From assembly GCA_015179025.1 (NCBI GenBank), contig WHUX01000184.1, positions 1 through 64,000 of the forward strand: a stretch of 64,000 bases of DNA. The letters are read 5' to 3'. A program made the translations under genes and the position numbers. The DNA comes from Terfezia claveryi. Its lineage: Eukaryota; Ascomycota; Pezizomycetes; Pezizales; Pezizaceae. This document shows, in pieces, positions 1 through 10,571 of this stretch (the first letter of the stretch is position 1; each line of letters starts with the position of its first letter). The notes under the pieces are model-generated. The model searched no databases, was not told the DNA's origin, and saw only the letters and a program-made list of their open reading frames with translations.

Positions 1-1800
1 TGTCATATTCGCTTTCTTCATCCTGTATACCCTCGAAGTATGGACAGAAGATATGGTGTCCAAGTTCTTCGGCTCTTCCACGACATTTGTTGAAGTCGCA
101 GTCGACATGCTTGAAATTGATAGCTCCGCGAGAAACCATATTGTTCTGAGTAGGGGTTTCTGGTGAGTGGAAAGTTCTTAAAGCGTTGGTAGAGATGTTG
201 CGGTTGTAGGTATGGTTAGGAGGATCGATGCTGTTGGAAATATAATCGTCCTCGGTGGTGGGAGTGTCCAAGTATTTATGCTTTCTTGATAGAGCGTCTG
301 CTAGCAAATTTTCCTTTCCTGCAGTATGCTGTATGTCTGTATCAAATTCCATTAGGTAATCTTGCCATCGCCTCAATTTTTGACTTGCAAGTGTTTGAGT
401 ATGGAAGGTTACTAACGGTTTGTGGTCGGTAAGGATAGTGAACTTGTGACCTCTCAATTGTGCTTCAAAAAATTTTAATGAGTCAATAATCGCTAATAAT
501 TCCTTTTGAAAGGTAGGATAATTGAGTTGTGCTGGATTAAATTTTCTAGAGTGAAGCATGATGGTCTGATGTGCGTCAATGGTCCTTGACCTATCCAAGA
601 TCCTAGTCCTACATCACTAGCATCACAGACTAAATATTTGGGTTCAGTAGATTATTATTCCGGGTTTTAAAACATGTGGGGAATTCACGAGTTCCTTGAG
701 TTTTTCAAACGCTGCGTTATGAGTATCTGTCCATTCCCATTTCTTTGTTTCTCCTGGCAGTTCTGACAGGGTGCTTGCATACGATGCCAAGTCAGGAATA
801 AATCTGCTGAGATAATTAACGATTCAAGGAATCCTCTAAGATCCTTTTTTCTTGTAGGAGTCGGAAATGTTAATATAGTAGTCTCTTCTTCGGGTCTACA
901 TGTAATCCATCTGATTTCAAAACGTGTCCTAAGATTTCCAATCTTGGAGTAAAGAACTGCATTTGCTTTCTTTGAGATAGAATTTCTCATCCTGTAGACG
1001 TTGAAGTACTTTCTTCAATAATTCTACATGTTCTTCATACGTTTTGAGAATATAATAATATCATCAATATAGATGATTAAATTTTTATAGACCATGTCCT
1101 TAAAAATTTCATGCATAACGCGAACCATGGTAGCTGGTGCGTTACGATCCCCTTGTTGCATAACTCTACTTCTGAAATATCCCATGTGACATAAAAAGGT
1201 AGAGTGTTGCTCAGATTCTTCATCGTTCCTGATATTAAAAAATCCGTCGCTAAGTCGACCTTAGTCCAAATGGGATTCTCCGCTACTAGTTCAATTGCTT
1301 CATTAATATCTGGCAATGGGGTGTGGTCCGGTTCTACGGCTAAATTGCGGTCTCGACAGTCATTGACATGTCGGTTCTTCCGGTTTATCTCGTTTAGGAA
1401 TAGTGAACATGACTACAGCATTTGTGTCATTTTCTACTCTATATATGGACCTGATGCTTCTTCTTCGACTAATTTGTCATGGATTTGTTGTCTAAATCGA
1501 TGTCCTGGGGGTCCCATTTTGGTATCCAAGTAGCTCCTGCTTTTGGTTTGATAGAGTGATTAATTTTTCTTAGTGGAGTAATTCCCGTGGAATTGTCTTG
1601 GGAAATAATAAGGGAAACTCCGTTACAGGGTTGAATTGTTTCTGTAGCGTAGAAACAGCTGTCACGAGTTCTCTTTCTAAATCGGTTTCGTCTGCGTCAC
1701 TAATATTTTCCCAATTATCCGGTTCACTATAATCTGCGACTGATTCACAGCTGACCTGTGTATACGCTGATCTTATACCATTCGCCATGGTTCTAGATCC
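1..1800 (-). pseudogene. gypsy pol: reverse transcriptase and RNase H, broken
   Basis: Minus-strand translation of about 240-560 gives an RNase H core with the motif LTDHKPLVTFHTQ, then LADALSRKHKYLDTP, typical of the RNase H end of gypsy RT. Around 840-960 lies the thumb/connection region (LEILGHVLKSDGLHVDPKK), and around 1080-1530 the RT palm with HTPLPDINEAIELV and WTKVDLATDF. The frame changes repeatedly and several stops are present. The polymerase YxDD box is lost in a broken stretch near 1050-1080. The family normally synthesises cDNA in virus-like particles; this copy cannot. Confidence 0.85.
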
Positions 1801-2190
1801 CTTCTATACACTTAGCTGGAATCGTGGAATGTTTTCCGGTTGGATAGTAACTGGTTCCTGATGGGCAGGAATTATTGCTGCACTTTGCTGAGAGCAGTTC
1901 TCCTAGTATCATGTCCCATCCAGTCAAATGAGCTACATAGAACTTCGTTCTTCTACATAACCTATCCAATCAAGTTTGATAGTACAAGCTTTGTCTATCA
2001 TTCCTTTTGAGCCTTTAATTGCAGTACTTAATGATTTCTTCTCGATACTTCTAGTTGGTATTTTGTATAGGTGTACAAATTGAGAATTGATTAAGTCTCC
2101 TCCCTTCGTTTGGAGATCAATTAAAGCTAGTGCGGGGTGTTCGTTAGCTTTAACGAATACCTTGCTAAAATCTGGTACCTGTCTTGACAA
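1800..2190 (-). pseudogene. gypsy retropepsin-like protease remnant
   Basis: Between the zinc knuckle and RT, the minus strand encodes HPALALIDLQTKGGDLINS, with the position and shape of the retropepsin active-site loop (normally D-S/T-G). The usual S/T-G after the aspartate is not seen, so it is either a divergent loop or damaged. Downstream text around QPENIPRFQL looks like the linker into RT. Stops interrupt it at about 1915-1935. Confidence 0.6.
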
Positions 2191-4040
2191 GGTCGTTCCT
2201 TGATTTTATCCTTGTTGTTTTTATCCTTGTAGCTATCGGCATAGCTAAATCTTGTGCGGCTGTACGCATGGGTACCTTATTTTTTCGTTTCCTACAGTCC
2301 TTGTAGGAGTGTCCAGGGTTCCAACACCATAGACATTTCTTGTCTTTAATTAATTGCATCTTCGTCTTCTGATCCAATTTTTTTGTAATGGTGTCCCAAT
2401 CTGAGTCCTTCCGATTTTCTGTGTTGGGTTTGGTGTTGGGATTGCTGCTAGGATTAAATCCTGTTTTTTGTCGTTGATTCTGGTCCCTGCGTGGACCGTG
2501 ACTTCGATTTTCATTCCGAGGGTGTTGTCGTCGGGATGTATTTGTTGTGGATAGTGGGGCAATATCCTTTTGGAAGCTTCATATGACTCCGCTTGATGCA
2601 TGAGCTGATCATATGACCATTCTTCTTTGATTAAAGGAATTAATGTAGCTGACATGTATGGCGGCAGGTGATTAAGAAACTTTCTTCTTTTTGCTTCCTA
2701 CGATATTGATTGTTTGCCATCCTTGTCAATCAATTTGATTTGCATTTCAGTAAGCCAGTTGGCAAACTGTTTGATTCCCATGTGACATCCATCCTTGTAT
2801 GGTGTGGCTGTCTCCCATCGTTTCCACAAAATGTCCTTACTAGTAGAGGGTATCAGAAAATCCCTTAGCGCTAGTATGAATCCAAAGAATGTCGCATTCT
2901 TTCCTTTTTCTCTTAGGAATTGATTATAAGTAGTGAGCGCGCTCCTTCCATTCTGAATCCAACAATTTCCAGAGCTGAAGCGCCTTCTAAATCTATTCTT
3001 TTGAGAACAAACCAATGTTGCATTGCTGTGGCCCAAGAGTCAAAATATTGTGAGTCTTGCCATTTTTTGTCTTCTCCTCTTAATTTTTCTGGCATATCAA
3101 TCTTTATTCCTTTTAAAGCATTCATTGCTTTATGGTTACCCATTGTAACCATTACTGTTGTAGATTCCCATTGTTGGTGTTCAACTGATTTTCCTCGTTT
3201 GGGTTTTCTTTTAAGAGTTTGACTTGCAACTGATGATGCCTTATTAGAGTCCAAGCTATCATCTCTGCTATCATCGGGGTCTCGTCCTCCTCCTTGTGTT
3301 TTCTGCTGCTGTTGGTCTAGTCCTGTATCTAGATCATCATCGTCTTCTGGTAATTCTATATCTTCTGGTGGTTGGTCTTTGTCGTCTAGTTCTTTGGCTG
3401 ACCCAGTCCTCCTTTCTGGTGTCTCAGGTGCTCGACCTTTGCCTTTCGATTGATCTTTTGGTGTTCTCAGGAACGCTCCTAGAAGTTCTTTGCTAGGATT
3501 GAAAAAATCCTCCGCGGTATGTGCTGATTCTTCTAGATGAGTACCGCACATCATGAATGCCATTATTTCTTCCCAGTTGTTTATTACCCAATTCGGTTTC
3601 CTTAAAAGTGGTACAACAGGTTTCCTTAATTCTTTACTTAAAAATGCATTCATTTCTAAGTCTTCTTCTTTGAATGGGTAAGGTGTTAGCCATAAGTAGT
3701 ATTTTGCTACGGCTTCCATTAAGAGTCGAGTATCATTAGGATGATACTGTTGGGCATGTCCCATTGAGTGAGTATATTTCAAAATCTCCTCAATTGTTGG
3801 AAGATGTCTGTTTCAAAATTCTTCTGGTGCGAGAGGTAAAGCCATACTAAAATATAGTTTGGTTCCTGCTCCACCTGGTTCTCCTATTTCTATATCTATG
3901 GGCAGATTTATTTCCCCTTCTGTGTTAGGAATTATAAATCTGGTCTTTCTGAGAGTTTCTTCTACTAATTTCTTAATATCTTCGGGTAACATATTTAACC
4001 GTCTCGACCTCTTAGTCTTCTTACTAAGTTCAAACGCCAT
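2165..4040 (-). pseudogene. gypsy Gag with CCHC zinc knuckle
   Basis: The longest open piece (2913-3782) encodes a capsid-like region with an acidic/Q-rich linker (PEDDDDLDTGLDQQQQ). Frames at 2350-2655 and 2698-3036 continue the capsid, and 2165-2377 carries CLWCWNPGHSYKDC, a perfect CX2CX4HX4C nucleocapsid knuckle. An N-terminal piece starts at MAFELSKK (4040) and is separated from the main piece by a stop at about 3812. Upstream of 4040 two other minus frames look Gag-like (Q/H/P-rich), suggesting that frameshifts have moved the true start toward 4600. Role in the family: assembly of the particle and RNA packaging. Confidence 0.8.
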
Positions 4041-4634
4041 TATGTCTGATTTCGTCGTCTGTCCACAACCAAATACAGCTAGTTATACGATACGATCGTC
4101 GAGTTACTTTTCTTCTTTGGCACCTTTCTGTGCTGATGGTGTGGTGGCTGATGATCTTTATGATCTTCGTTCGACTGACGGTTCTGTTGGCTTGGTGGCT
4201 CACGAGGCTGGTGAGGCTGGATGTCAAGATCCTGATGTTTCTTATGGTCCTGGTTTTTCTTTGTCTACTGGTCTAGAATCTAGTTCTAGTTCTTCCAGCA
4301 AGAGTGTCACGTTTTCTGATTGGTGTGTTGAGGTAGACGTTAGGGGCGCAGAGGTATTGGTAGAGATGTCTGGACCTAAGGAAGGTTCTGATGGAGGTAA
4401 TTCTTTTCTGGAGGAAATAGCTGTAGTGGAGGCAGCGAGATTTGAGCTTTGGGATTGTGACGCTTGGTTGTTTAGACCAATTATTCCTGGGACCTGGGGG
4501 GCTGGTTTTTCAATGGTGTACGGGATTTACAGGTACAGATGTAATGGCGGTTGCCAGGAGTGCAAGATGAGTTGTCGATCTTATTGGGAAAAGTGTTGTG
4601 AACAAGGGTGGGATTGTTTGATATGGGATACCAC

Positions 4635-5483
4635 TGCCCGTTAGAGCTCTGCTTAGCTTGCTTCTAAGTCTTTTTGTTGATGTACTGCAGTTAAGAGTCT
4701 GATGTCTCGTTTGTTGGATTTTTTGTTGGCTAGCTAGTTGAATAACGATATCGATTTTATATGTGCACTTGGGTGTCGAATTGTATACACTTGCGTGAGT
4801 GTAATAAAAGTATCCGAAGGTTGATCAGGCCTTGGATTTGAGAGTAAAGATTAGGTAAGTGAGTTAAAAAAAAATGTAATGAATGGTACTAGACAGTATT
4901 CATTCGGTACCGTTTATACAATCTATATCCGTAGGCACGGACGTTTGTGTATTTCGGTTCTGCTGAGGTAAGACCTCAGAAGGGTTGGGAGACTACTATG
5001 TGGGACGTTCCAGAAGGGAACAGTAATTAACTGGTGTAATCTATCTTATATGATTTGTGCTATCTAAGCTATATGATCTTGATCTGATCGGAATATAGGC
5101 TTGCTTGCTCTGAAGGCTTACTTGGTTGCTTCTTGTCTTTCTGTGGATTCCAGAGGGAATCCAGCGGCCTATTTATACTCCTCTGAGATATGATGACTAA
5201 GGAAATAAATACAATAAAGGGTGGCACACCAGAAGGTGGTGCGCTGTACAAAAGGGGTCATGTGGCCATAGTAATGAGTCACACGCCATAAACGATGGTC
5301 ATGTGGCCATAGTAGTAACTCACACGCCTTTAAACAGAGGTCACGCGGCTATAATGAGGGTGTCTTCATATGGCAAGTACCATGGAACTTCCCATGGCAA
5401 ATTCCGCGTGCTATGGACGCTTATAAAGCAATAGGAGGTGGTAGAAGGCTAGTCCTTCAACCGAGAGGCTTAGTTATATAACA
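4635..5483 (-). repeat. 5' LTR of the gypsy element (849 bp)
   Basis: On the minus strand it begins TGTTATATAAC at 5483 and ends ..GGGCA at 4635; just inside is GTGGTATCCC, a plausible but weak primer binding site. The right end abuts copia coding sequence. It holds a TATA box at 5172-5178 and, upstream of it on the minus strand (5225-5345), about 2.5 degenerate copies of a 45-bp unit containing GTGGCCATAGTA.. and CACACGCC, which look like U3 tandem elements. The flanking 5 bp at 5484-5488 (TAGTA) should recur at the other end of the element, outside the window. Confidence 0.75.
5169..5180 (-). promoter_or_regulatory. TATA box in the gypsy LTR
   Basis: Minus strand GAGTATAAATAG lies inside the LTR, with the tandem U3 repeats upstream and about 530 bp of LTR downstream, as expected for the U3/R boundary of a retrotransposon promoter. 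Confidence 0.65.
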
Positions 5484-5489
5484 TAGTAG

Positions 5490-6345
5490 TAATATAGGAA
5501 ATACAAAAGTATATAATCAATTATATAAGCAATAAAACAACGTTCTCCATTACACCGTATAGCCAACAAATATCGCACTTTCTGCCCGTGGGAGAAGCTT
5601 GCTGCCACTTGGTCTATTTTCCTCGTAGATGTGAGCAAAGCAATGCTGTCCAAAAGGGTGTAAATGACTAATTGATGGTTTTGCCTTATACAGGGCTTCA
5701 TAGGGTGTTATCTCTTAGAGATGTGAATGTGGAAGGCGATTCTTCAAATAAACAGCGGTTGAGCATGCTTCCGCCCACAACCTCTTATCTGAGATATATG
5801 TGAGCATGCCTCTGACCATTGTCTGTATTGTGCGGTTAAAGCGTTCCGCAACACCATTCGATTCATGAGAATAAGGTGGTGTCCTTATATGGTGTATGCC
5901 TTGTTGTTTGAAGTAAGTATCAACCTTGATATATTCTCCACCGTTATCAGTTAAAACAGCCAGAATAGTGGTATTGTACTGCCTTTGGATAAAGGTGATA
6001 AAATCAATAATTACTTAGTTTACATCGGATTTGGCTATTAGATAGTGCATCCATGCCATGCGGGTAAAATCGTCTATAAACGTGATGTAATAGAGAGAGT
6101 TACCATAAGATGCGATAGGCTGCTTGCCACTTAGATCGCTATGTATGAGTTCAAATGCCCTAGTAGAGCGAGCATGAGAAAGAGCGAATGGGGTATTATT
6201 AGTTGATTTTGACATAATACACGCATTACATGCGAAGTTGGCGGGTGCCTTAGGTAAGAGCCCGCCGTCAGCATATGCAGCTGGGTATATATTGGCTGCA
6301 TGCCCAAATGCATTATGCCAATGAATATATGAAGAAGAGCTCATA
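5490..6345 (-). pseudogene. copia gag-pre-integrase and integrase core
   Basis: At 6180-6345 the minus strand encodes YIHWHNAFGHAANIYP and CNACIMSKSTNNTPF, the HHCC-like GAG-pre-integrase module. The integrase core follows: FELIHSDLSGKQP (first Asp), ITFIDDFTRMAW, then near 5930 LTDNGGEY (second Asp) and PPYSHESNGVAERFNRT (catalytic Glu). A stop at about 6015 and frameshifts near 5700 interrupt it. The family integrates cDNA into chromosomal sites. The reading frame decays in the last 60 bp before the gypsy boundary. Confidence 0.85.
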
Positions 6346-6855
6346 AGGTCGGTATGAGCATTAGAGCTGCTTACAGAGCTTATATGAGGTTGCGAAGTAA
6401 GTGAAGAGCTCATAAGGCCGGTATGAGCATTAGAGCTCATAGAGCTTATATGACGTTGCGAAGTAAGCAAAGAGCTCATAAGGCCGGTATGAGCATTAGA
6501 GCTCATAGGGCTTATATGAGGTTACGAAGTAAGTGAAGAGCTCATAAGGCCGGTATGAGCATTAGAGCTCATAGGGCTTATATGAGGTTGCGAAGTAAGC
6601 GAAGAGCTCATAAGGCCGGTATGAGCATTAGAGCTCATAGGGCTTATATGAGGTTGCGAAGTAAGCGAAGATCTCATAAGGCCGGTATGAGCATTAGAGC
6701 TTATAGGGCTTATATGAGGTTGCGAAGTAAGCGAAGAGCTCATAAGGCCGGTATGAGCATTAGAGCTCATAGGGCTTATATGAGGTTGCGAAGTAAGTGA
6801 AGAGCTCATAAGGCCGGTATGAGCATTAGAGCTCATAGGGCTTATATAAGCTTGC
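6345..6855 (-). repeat. 66-bp minisatellite inside copia pol, about 8 copies
   Basis: Units of 66 bp (for example starting GAAGAGCTCATAAGGCCGG on the plus strand) repeat with few substitutions. On the minus strand each unit encodes 22 residues of the type SSNAHTGLMSSSLTSQPH. Because the unit is a multiple of three the frame is kept through nearly the whole array, inserting roughly 170 Ser/Thr/His-rich residues just ahead of the gag-pre-integrase module. Confidence 0.9.
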
Positions 6856-7448
6856 AAATTCGCAGTTTCTCGCAACCAGGGAAGCTTGTCCCTAATGTCT
6901 GCAACTAAGATTGGAGTCTGAAGATCACTTTTATTGAACATATGAATAACATTATCCCTAGCGACCATAACAACCTTAAACTTAACGACATCCCAGGCAA
7001 ATAGACTATGACTTAGAGTAGGCACATATAACACATCCTTTAAGAACAGACGGTTGATTGTGTTGTTGGGTAGAGAGGCATGTATTATCACAGTGCCTTT
7101 CCTCTCGACAGGAAGGAGGTTGTTACCCCCAACCTTCACAACTCCGTGATGCGGGTAGATGTGGTAGAAATGACCTATATCAGATGTCATGTGAGCTGTT
7201 GCACATGTGTCTAGTTTCCAGGTGTATATTGTACTAACCTGTGGGTTGGTCTGAATAGATTCAGAAACAAAACCAGAGGGATCGAGTTGTTGGGAGACAA
7301 GCGCTTGAGAAACTTGGGCTTCAGAAATGGAGGCTTGTGCAACTTGGGCAACAGCAGCTTGGGGCTGCGCTATTTGTTTCTTGCTAGCTTGGTCATATTT
7401 TAGCTTCCGGCAATCTTGCCAGACATGACCTTTGAATCGATGTCCGTG
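6855..7448 (-). pseudogene. copia polyprotein: protease and knuckle-proximal part
   Basis: Minus-strand 6522-7190 is open and encodes the region before integrase (FLKDVLYVPTLSHSLFAW, typical of copia protease/spacer sequence, then NVIHMFNKS). Around 7395-7460 it carries CTYCK..HGHRFKGHVWQDCRK, a zinc-knuckle-like pattern interrupted by a stop at 7446-7448. The retropepsin D-S/T-G is expected near 7200 (LDTCATAHMTSD), with Cys in the Ser position. Confidence 0.7.
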
Positions 7449-8494
7449 TCATTTGCAGTAGGTACAAGACCGAGTGCCTGGATCTGCAGAGGCTTGCAAA
7501 GCTTGTGAAGCTTGCTGGGATTGAGATTTTGTGGCTTGTTGCTGGGATTGCGCAAATTTCTTCCTTCTAGCCTTATTCGGGTGACCGTTGGCTAGTAGCG
7601 CCGTGTTGGTCTGGTTTCCGCCATTGTAGCTAGAGAGTTGGTTATTGATCGCTAGACCTACTAGCCTCTCCTTCAAATCATCATACGAGAGATTTTCCTT
7701 AGTAGTCAGGTTATCTACCACATTAGGGTAGTGAGTGACTAAGGAAGCAAGGAGGTATTCGCGCTTAGCTTCTTCAAGTTCTAGCAAAGTCCTATACACA
7801 GCCTTGAAGCTGCCAGGACGTGCATTCGAGGTCAATTGGTGCAACCGCATCCATCGAATCTCGAAAGTGTCAATGAACTGAGAAATTGATTGCGAGGTAT
7901 CAAGTGTGGAAGCAAGCGAATTAAAGGCATGAATCTCATGTACAAAGGACAGCGGGGTATCTTTGTAGTATGTTTTGCGAAGATAATGCCAGATCTTATT
8001 TGCAGACCTATGCCTACCAATCTGCAGCATGATTTTCTGCGAAACAACTTGAATAAGGAGCAGAAGAGATTCTGTCTCTATATGCTTATGATGTGTTATT
8101 TCAGCAGCTGTTGCTATAAGCGGAGGAATATAGCCGTTGACAACTACTTGTGTAGCTTCTAGAGCGTCAAAGATCATCAGCATCTGTTGTGACCAAAGAT
8201 CATAGTTCTTTGCGCCTTCAAGAATTGCTAGCTTTTCTAGCTTAATACTAGACCTGAAGTCCCAATGGACAGGAATAGGTACTGCCGCTTGCGGTACTTG
8301 TGCAGCAAGCGCTAAAGCCAGTTGGACTTGGGGTGGTGTAGCTTCAGGAGCTAGAGGTTGTGGTTGTGGAATAGCTAGAGGTTGTAGTTGCGAGAGTACA
8401 ACGGTTTCGAGGATTTCTTCTTCGCTATCAGGCTGATTTTGGTGAACTCTCGAACAGGTTCATGGTTGCCTTGATGGTCCTGCTTCGGAAGACA
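7449..8494 (-). pseudogene. copia Gag (UBN2/retrotran_gag type)
   Basis: A likely start ATG lies at 8494 (MSSEAGPSRQP), followed at once by an out-of-frame TGA; the remainder continues in another frame, so one frameshift breaks the start. The body has WDFRSSIKLEKLAILEGAKN and YDLWSQQMLMIFDALEA, typical copia Gag entry motifs. It continues through HRSANKIWHYLRKTYYKD, SISQFIDTFEIRWMRLHQL and LSYDDLKERLVGLAINNQ, the usual order of the UBN2 family. A basic Q/S-rich tail (ARRKKFAQSQQQATKSQSQQ) leads to the zinc knuckle. Role: particle formation. Confidence 0.85.
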
Positions 8495-8525
8495 TGTTGT
8501 GCTTGTTCGTAGATAGTCAAAGCGT

Positions 8526-8540
8526 AGAGGGCTCAGAACC
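8526..8540 (-). promoter_or_regulatory. primer binding site resembling half-tRNA-iMet type
   Basis: Directly inside the LTR the minus strand reads AAGGTTCTGAGCCCTCTACG. The complement of the fungal initiator tRNA-Met anticodon arm is TTATGAGCCC; here TTCTGAGCCC differs at one base. Copia and Ty5 are known to prime from an internally cleaved initiator tRNA half, so this site fits by position and sequence. The tRNA comparison is from memory of the consensus. Confidence 0.5.
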
Positions 8541-8542
8541 TT

Positions 8543-9145
8543 TAAGAGATAAAGAAGGGAAGTGCAGCAGTGAGATCCAAATGTCCACTGAAGGATAATA
8601 CGAATGAGCGAAGTGAGATTGTCACGTAGAGATATGAAGAAGTGAGAGCTGTATTGCAGTGAAGAGATGCGTTGTGATGTGATTGTTGTATCTCTATCCA
8701 ACAGGAAACGAACGAGATATATATACATGAATGAATGTACATAAGAAAGTGAAGAAGAAGAAGGACATATGAGTAGCACGCAATGCCTGTGAAGGCCGAA
8801 GCACGCAATGCCTGTGAAGGCCGATGCTTGCCATATGATCTGCAGGCCAGAGCACGCAATGCCTGTGAAGGCCGAAGCACGCAATGCCTGTGAAGGCCGA
8901 AGCACGCAATGCCTGAGAAGGCCGAAGCACGCAATGCCTGTGAAGGCCGATGCTTGCCATATGATCTGCAGGCCAGAGCACGCAATGCCTGTGAAGGCCG
9001 AAGCACGCAATGCCTGTGAAGGCCGAAGCACGCAATGCCTGAGAAGGCCGTTGCTTGCCATAAGATCTGCAGGCCGAAGGTCGCTGCGTGTGGAATAGCA
9101 AGGCATGGGCGGAATGAATGAATGTACGGCATTCAATCACTAACA
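8543..9145 (-). repeat. 5' LTR of the copia element (about 603 bp)
   Basis: Minus strand starts TGTTAGTGATTGAATGCC at 9145. Related LTRs at 18619, 25372 and 48961 begin TGTTAGAATG and share TTCCGCCCATRCCTTGCTA and, near their 3' end, AGTGGACAYTTGGATCTC. The inner end is about 8543 (..TCTTTATCTCTTA, matching the ..CTATA ends of the solo LTRs). A tandem array (8775-9080) makes it longer than the solo copies. Flank after 9145 is ACGTA. Confidence 0.75.
8775..9080 (+). repeat. higher-order tandem repeat in copia LTR (24-bp unit plus 27-bp spacer)
   Basis: Nine near-identical copies of a 24-bp unit (GCACGCAATGCCTGTGAAGG plus 4 bp) are punctuated three times by a 27-bp unit (TGCTTGCCATATGATCTGCA plus 7 bp), in a 2-4-3 arrangement. 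A decayed version of the same sequence classes (CGGCTTGCA.., CATATG) is visible in the solo LTR at 18680-18790. Confidence 0.9.
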
Positions 9146-9150
9146 ACGTA

Positions 9151-9720
9151 CGGTTCAGAGCACCATTAGAGTAATGAATTCCATTACGCGTGTTCCCTGA
9201 CATTGCATACAAGAGCTCGGGGTTCCGGGTTAACTGCAGCGTAACGGTCCGACAGGACGGATGCGGGTGTCGGTCTCAATGAATGCAGCAATGCGTACGC
9301 AGTTCACCTGCGGAGGCTTAAGGAGCAAAGGCAAATACTATAGCGGGGTGGTAGCCGCATAGTTCTCTACTGATTCAACTCAGCAAGTGGGTCTGGTCCA
9401 CTACAAGTTATGGAAAGCGGGTAACGCCGTGAGTATGTCCCATAGCGAAACTGAGAACTGATGAGGGAGACGACAGAAAGAAGCCCCCGCGGCTGGTGGA
9501 GTAGGGCAGTTCTCGCCTCCCTTCCGGGCTTGGGCAGGCAGCTGCCGGGTGAAAACAGTGTCCGTCCACCCTGTTGTCGGTAATACCTCCGGGGGGACCC
9601 CGAAAGGGGTAAGGGCAAGTTGTGCCCTAGGTCGGAAAATCAATGTTGACCTCCGGCAGCAATGCCGGAAGGATTTAACACACCATCAGGGCATGTCCTG
9701 TTGGAAGATCCCCCCCGTTT
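9151..9720. other. GC-rich stretch of unknown nature between copia LTR and LINE
   Basis: No convincing ORF. Base composition is richer in G+C than the neighbours. A strong hairpin with a GNRA loop, ACCCC-GAAA-GGGGT, is at about 9596-9609. It could be the 5' UTR of the LINE whose 3' end follows (an internally deleted copy), but I cannot show that. Confidence 0.4.
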
Positions 9721-10543
9721 GTGAACGAGAAGGCCGACCAGATTGCCAACTTCCAGTCTCACCTGGGCCAGTTCGCAGGCAAGCCCCGCACGATAACAGA
9801 AGGGGCTACGCGCAGCCTCCAAGGCAGTACGAAAAGAGGCGAGAACGAAAGCAGGATACGGGATCAGAAGGATGGAGTGGGACCGACATTCCTTATCAGC
9901 CTACACCTGGCTACGCACGAACAAAGGCCCCCAGAAAAGTTGGCTCCATCACATCGGCAAAGCGGAGTCAGCTGAGTGCGTATGCGGCCACCCCTCAGAA
10001 ACAGGAGAACACATCGTGTTCACATGCCCACGCTTCGACCGCCCCAGGAGAGCCATTTTAGGGGAAAAGCGCCGTAGGGAAGATCTCGACAAGCCGGAAT
10101 GGGGAAATGAGGGAGAGGAGTCTTATGAGGCCACGGAGGCCTTTTTCAGGCTGTTGTATCAGGAGCTCACCTAGTTCTTAGCCTTATTGAGAGGAGGGCG
10201 AGCAGAGTTATTTTCACGAATCCCTGTTGTTCCATTAGTTACCAGTTCCTTTCATTCTCCGGGGGTGTGGGTTTTTTTTTTTTTTCCTTTTTCTTTCAGT
10301 TTCATAGTCCATTATTAAGAAGCGAGGCTCAGTCAGGCCCATGGGTCATCGGCTAGGCCGTTAATGACAGCACGGGGCCTCATCTTGGGTTTTTGTATCT
10401 TACTTGCGTGGGTCTGGCAGATTAACTTGCCTCACCCTTGAATCCACCGGGCTTCCGTGTGGCTCCTCATGGTCCCCCTAATTGGACCGCATAGGAGTAA
10501 CAAGTATTAAAGAAAAAAAGAAAAAAAAAAAAAAAAAAAAAAA
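9721..10543 (+). mobile_element. Tad1-like LINE, 3' end (RNase H tail, 3' UTR, A-rich tail)
   Basis: The start NEKADQIANFQSHLGQFAG is the last RNase H motif (GNExAD). It is followed in shifted frames by LSAYTWLRTNKGP and by ECVCGHPSETGEHIVFTCPRF, the Cys/His cluster found at the C-terminus of Tad/I-type LINE ORF2. ORF2 ends at about 10174 (LLYQELT). A roughly 330-bp 3' UTR follows, containing the conserved hairpin tail at 10411-10505, then an A-rich tail to 10543. Everything upstream of RNase H is missing. Confidence 0.85.
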
Positions 10544-10571
10544 TCTACCTTCATTGCTTTCTGCGCGCCGG

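Larger units (their letters stand above)
1..4634 (-). mobile_element. Ty3/gypsy retrotransposon, internal region (degenerate, cut by window edge)
   Basis: Read on the minus strand, the order is Gag, zinc knuckle, protease, RT and RNase H; integrase and the 3' LTR would lie left of base 1. The 5' LTR follows at 4635-5483. Many stops and frameshifts make it non-functional. It is not a copy of the chromodomain gypsy family at 38-44 kb and 56-64 kb: Gag and protease differ clearly. Its LTR sits directly against copia integrase sequence, so it is the younger of the two. Confidence 0.85.
5484..9145 (-). mobile_element. Ty1/copia retrotransposon, 5' half (3' half displaced by gypsy insertion)
   Basis: Minus-strand order is LTR (8543-9145), primer binding site, Gag, zinc knuckle, gag-pre-integrase and integrase: the copia order, integrase before RT. 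RT and RNase H are missing because the gypsy LTR begins at 5483; they should lie beyond the other end of that gypsy element. Small frameshifts and stops make it defective. A 66-bp tandem array expands the region between Gag and integrase. Confidence 0.85.

Noticed and set aside
3859..4644. Plus-strand 261-codon ORF with acidic and Cys-rich end
   Set aside because: It lies antisense to the Gag N-terminus and runs to the LTR edge; the opposite strand shows Gag-like sequence in two frames, so the open frame is better explained as a mirror of codon bias.
8375..9136. Several overlapping minus and plus ORFs with repeated HRHCVLRPSQALRA-type units
   Set aside because: They are translations of the LTR tandem repeat; three frames are open at once, which shows composition, not coding.
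9596..9609. Hairpin with GAAA loop as a possible HDV-like ribozyme at a LINE 5' end
   Set aside because: Only one stem-loop can be drawn; the nested double pseudoknot and catalytic C of HDV-like ribozymes could not be identified.
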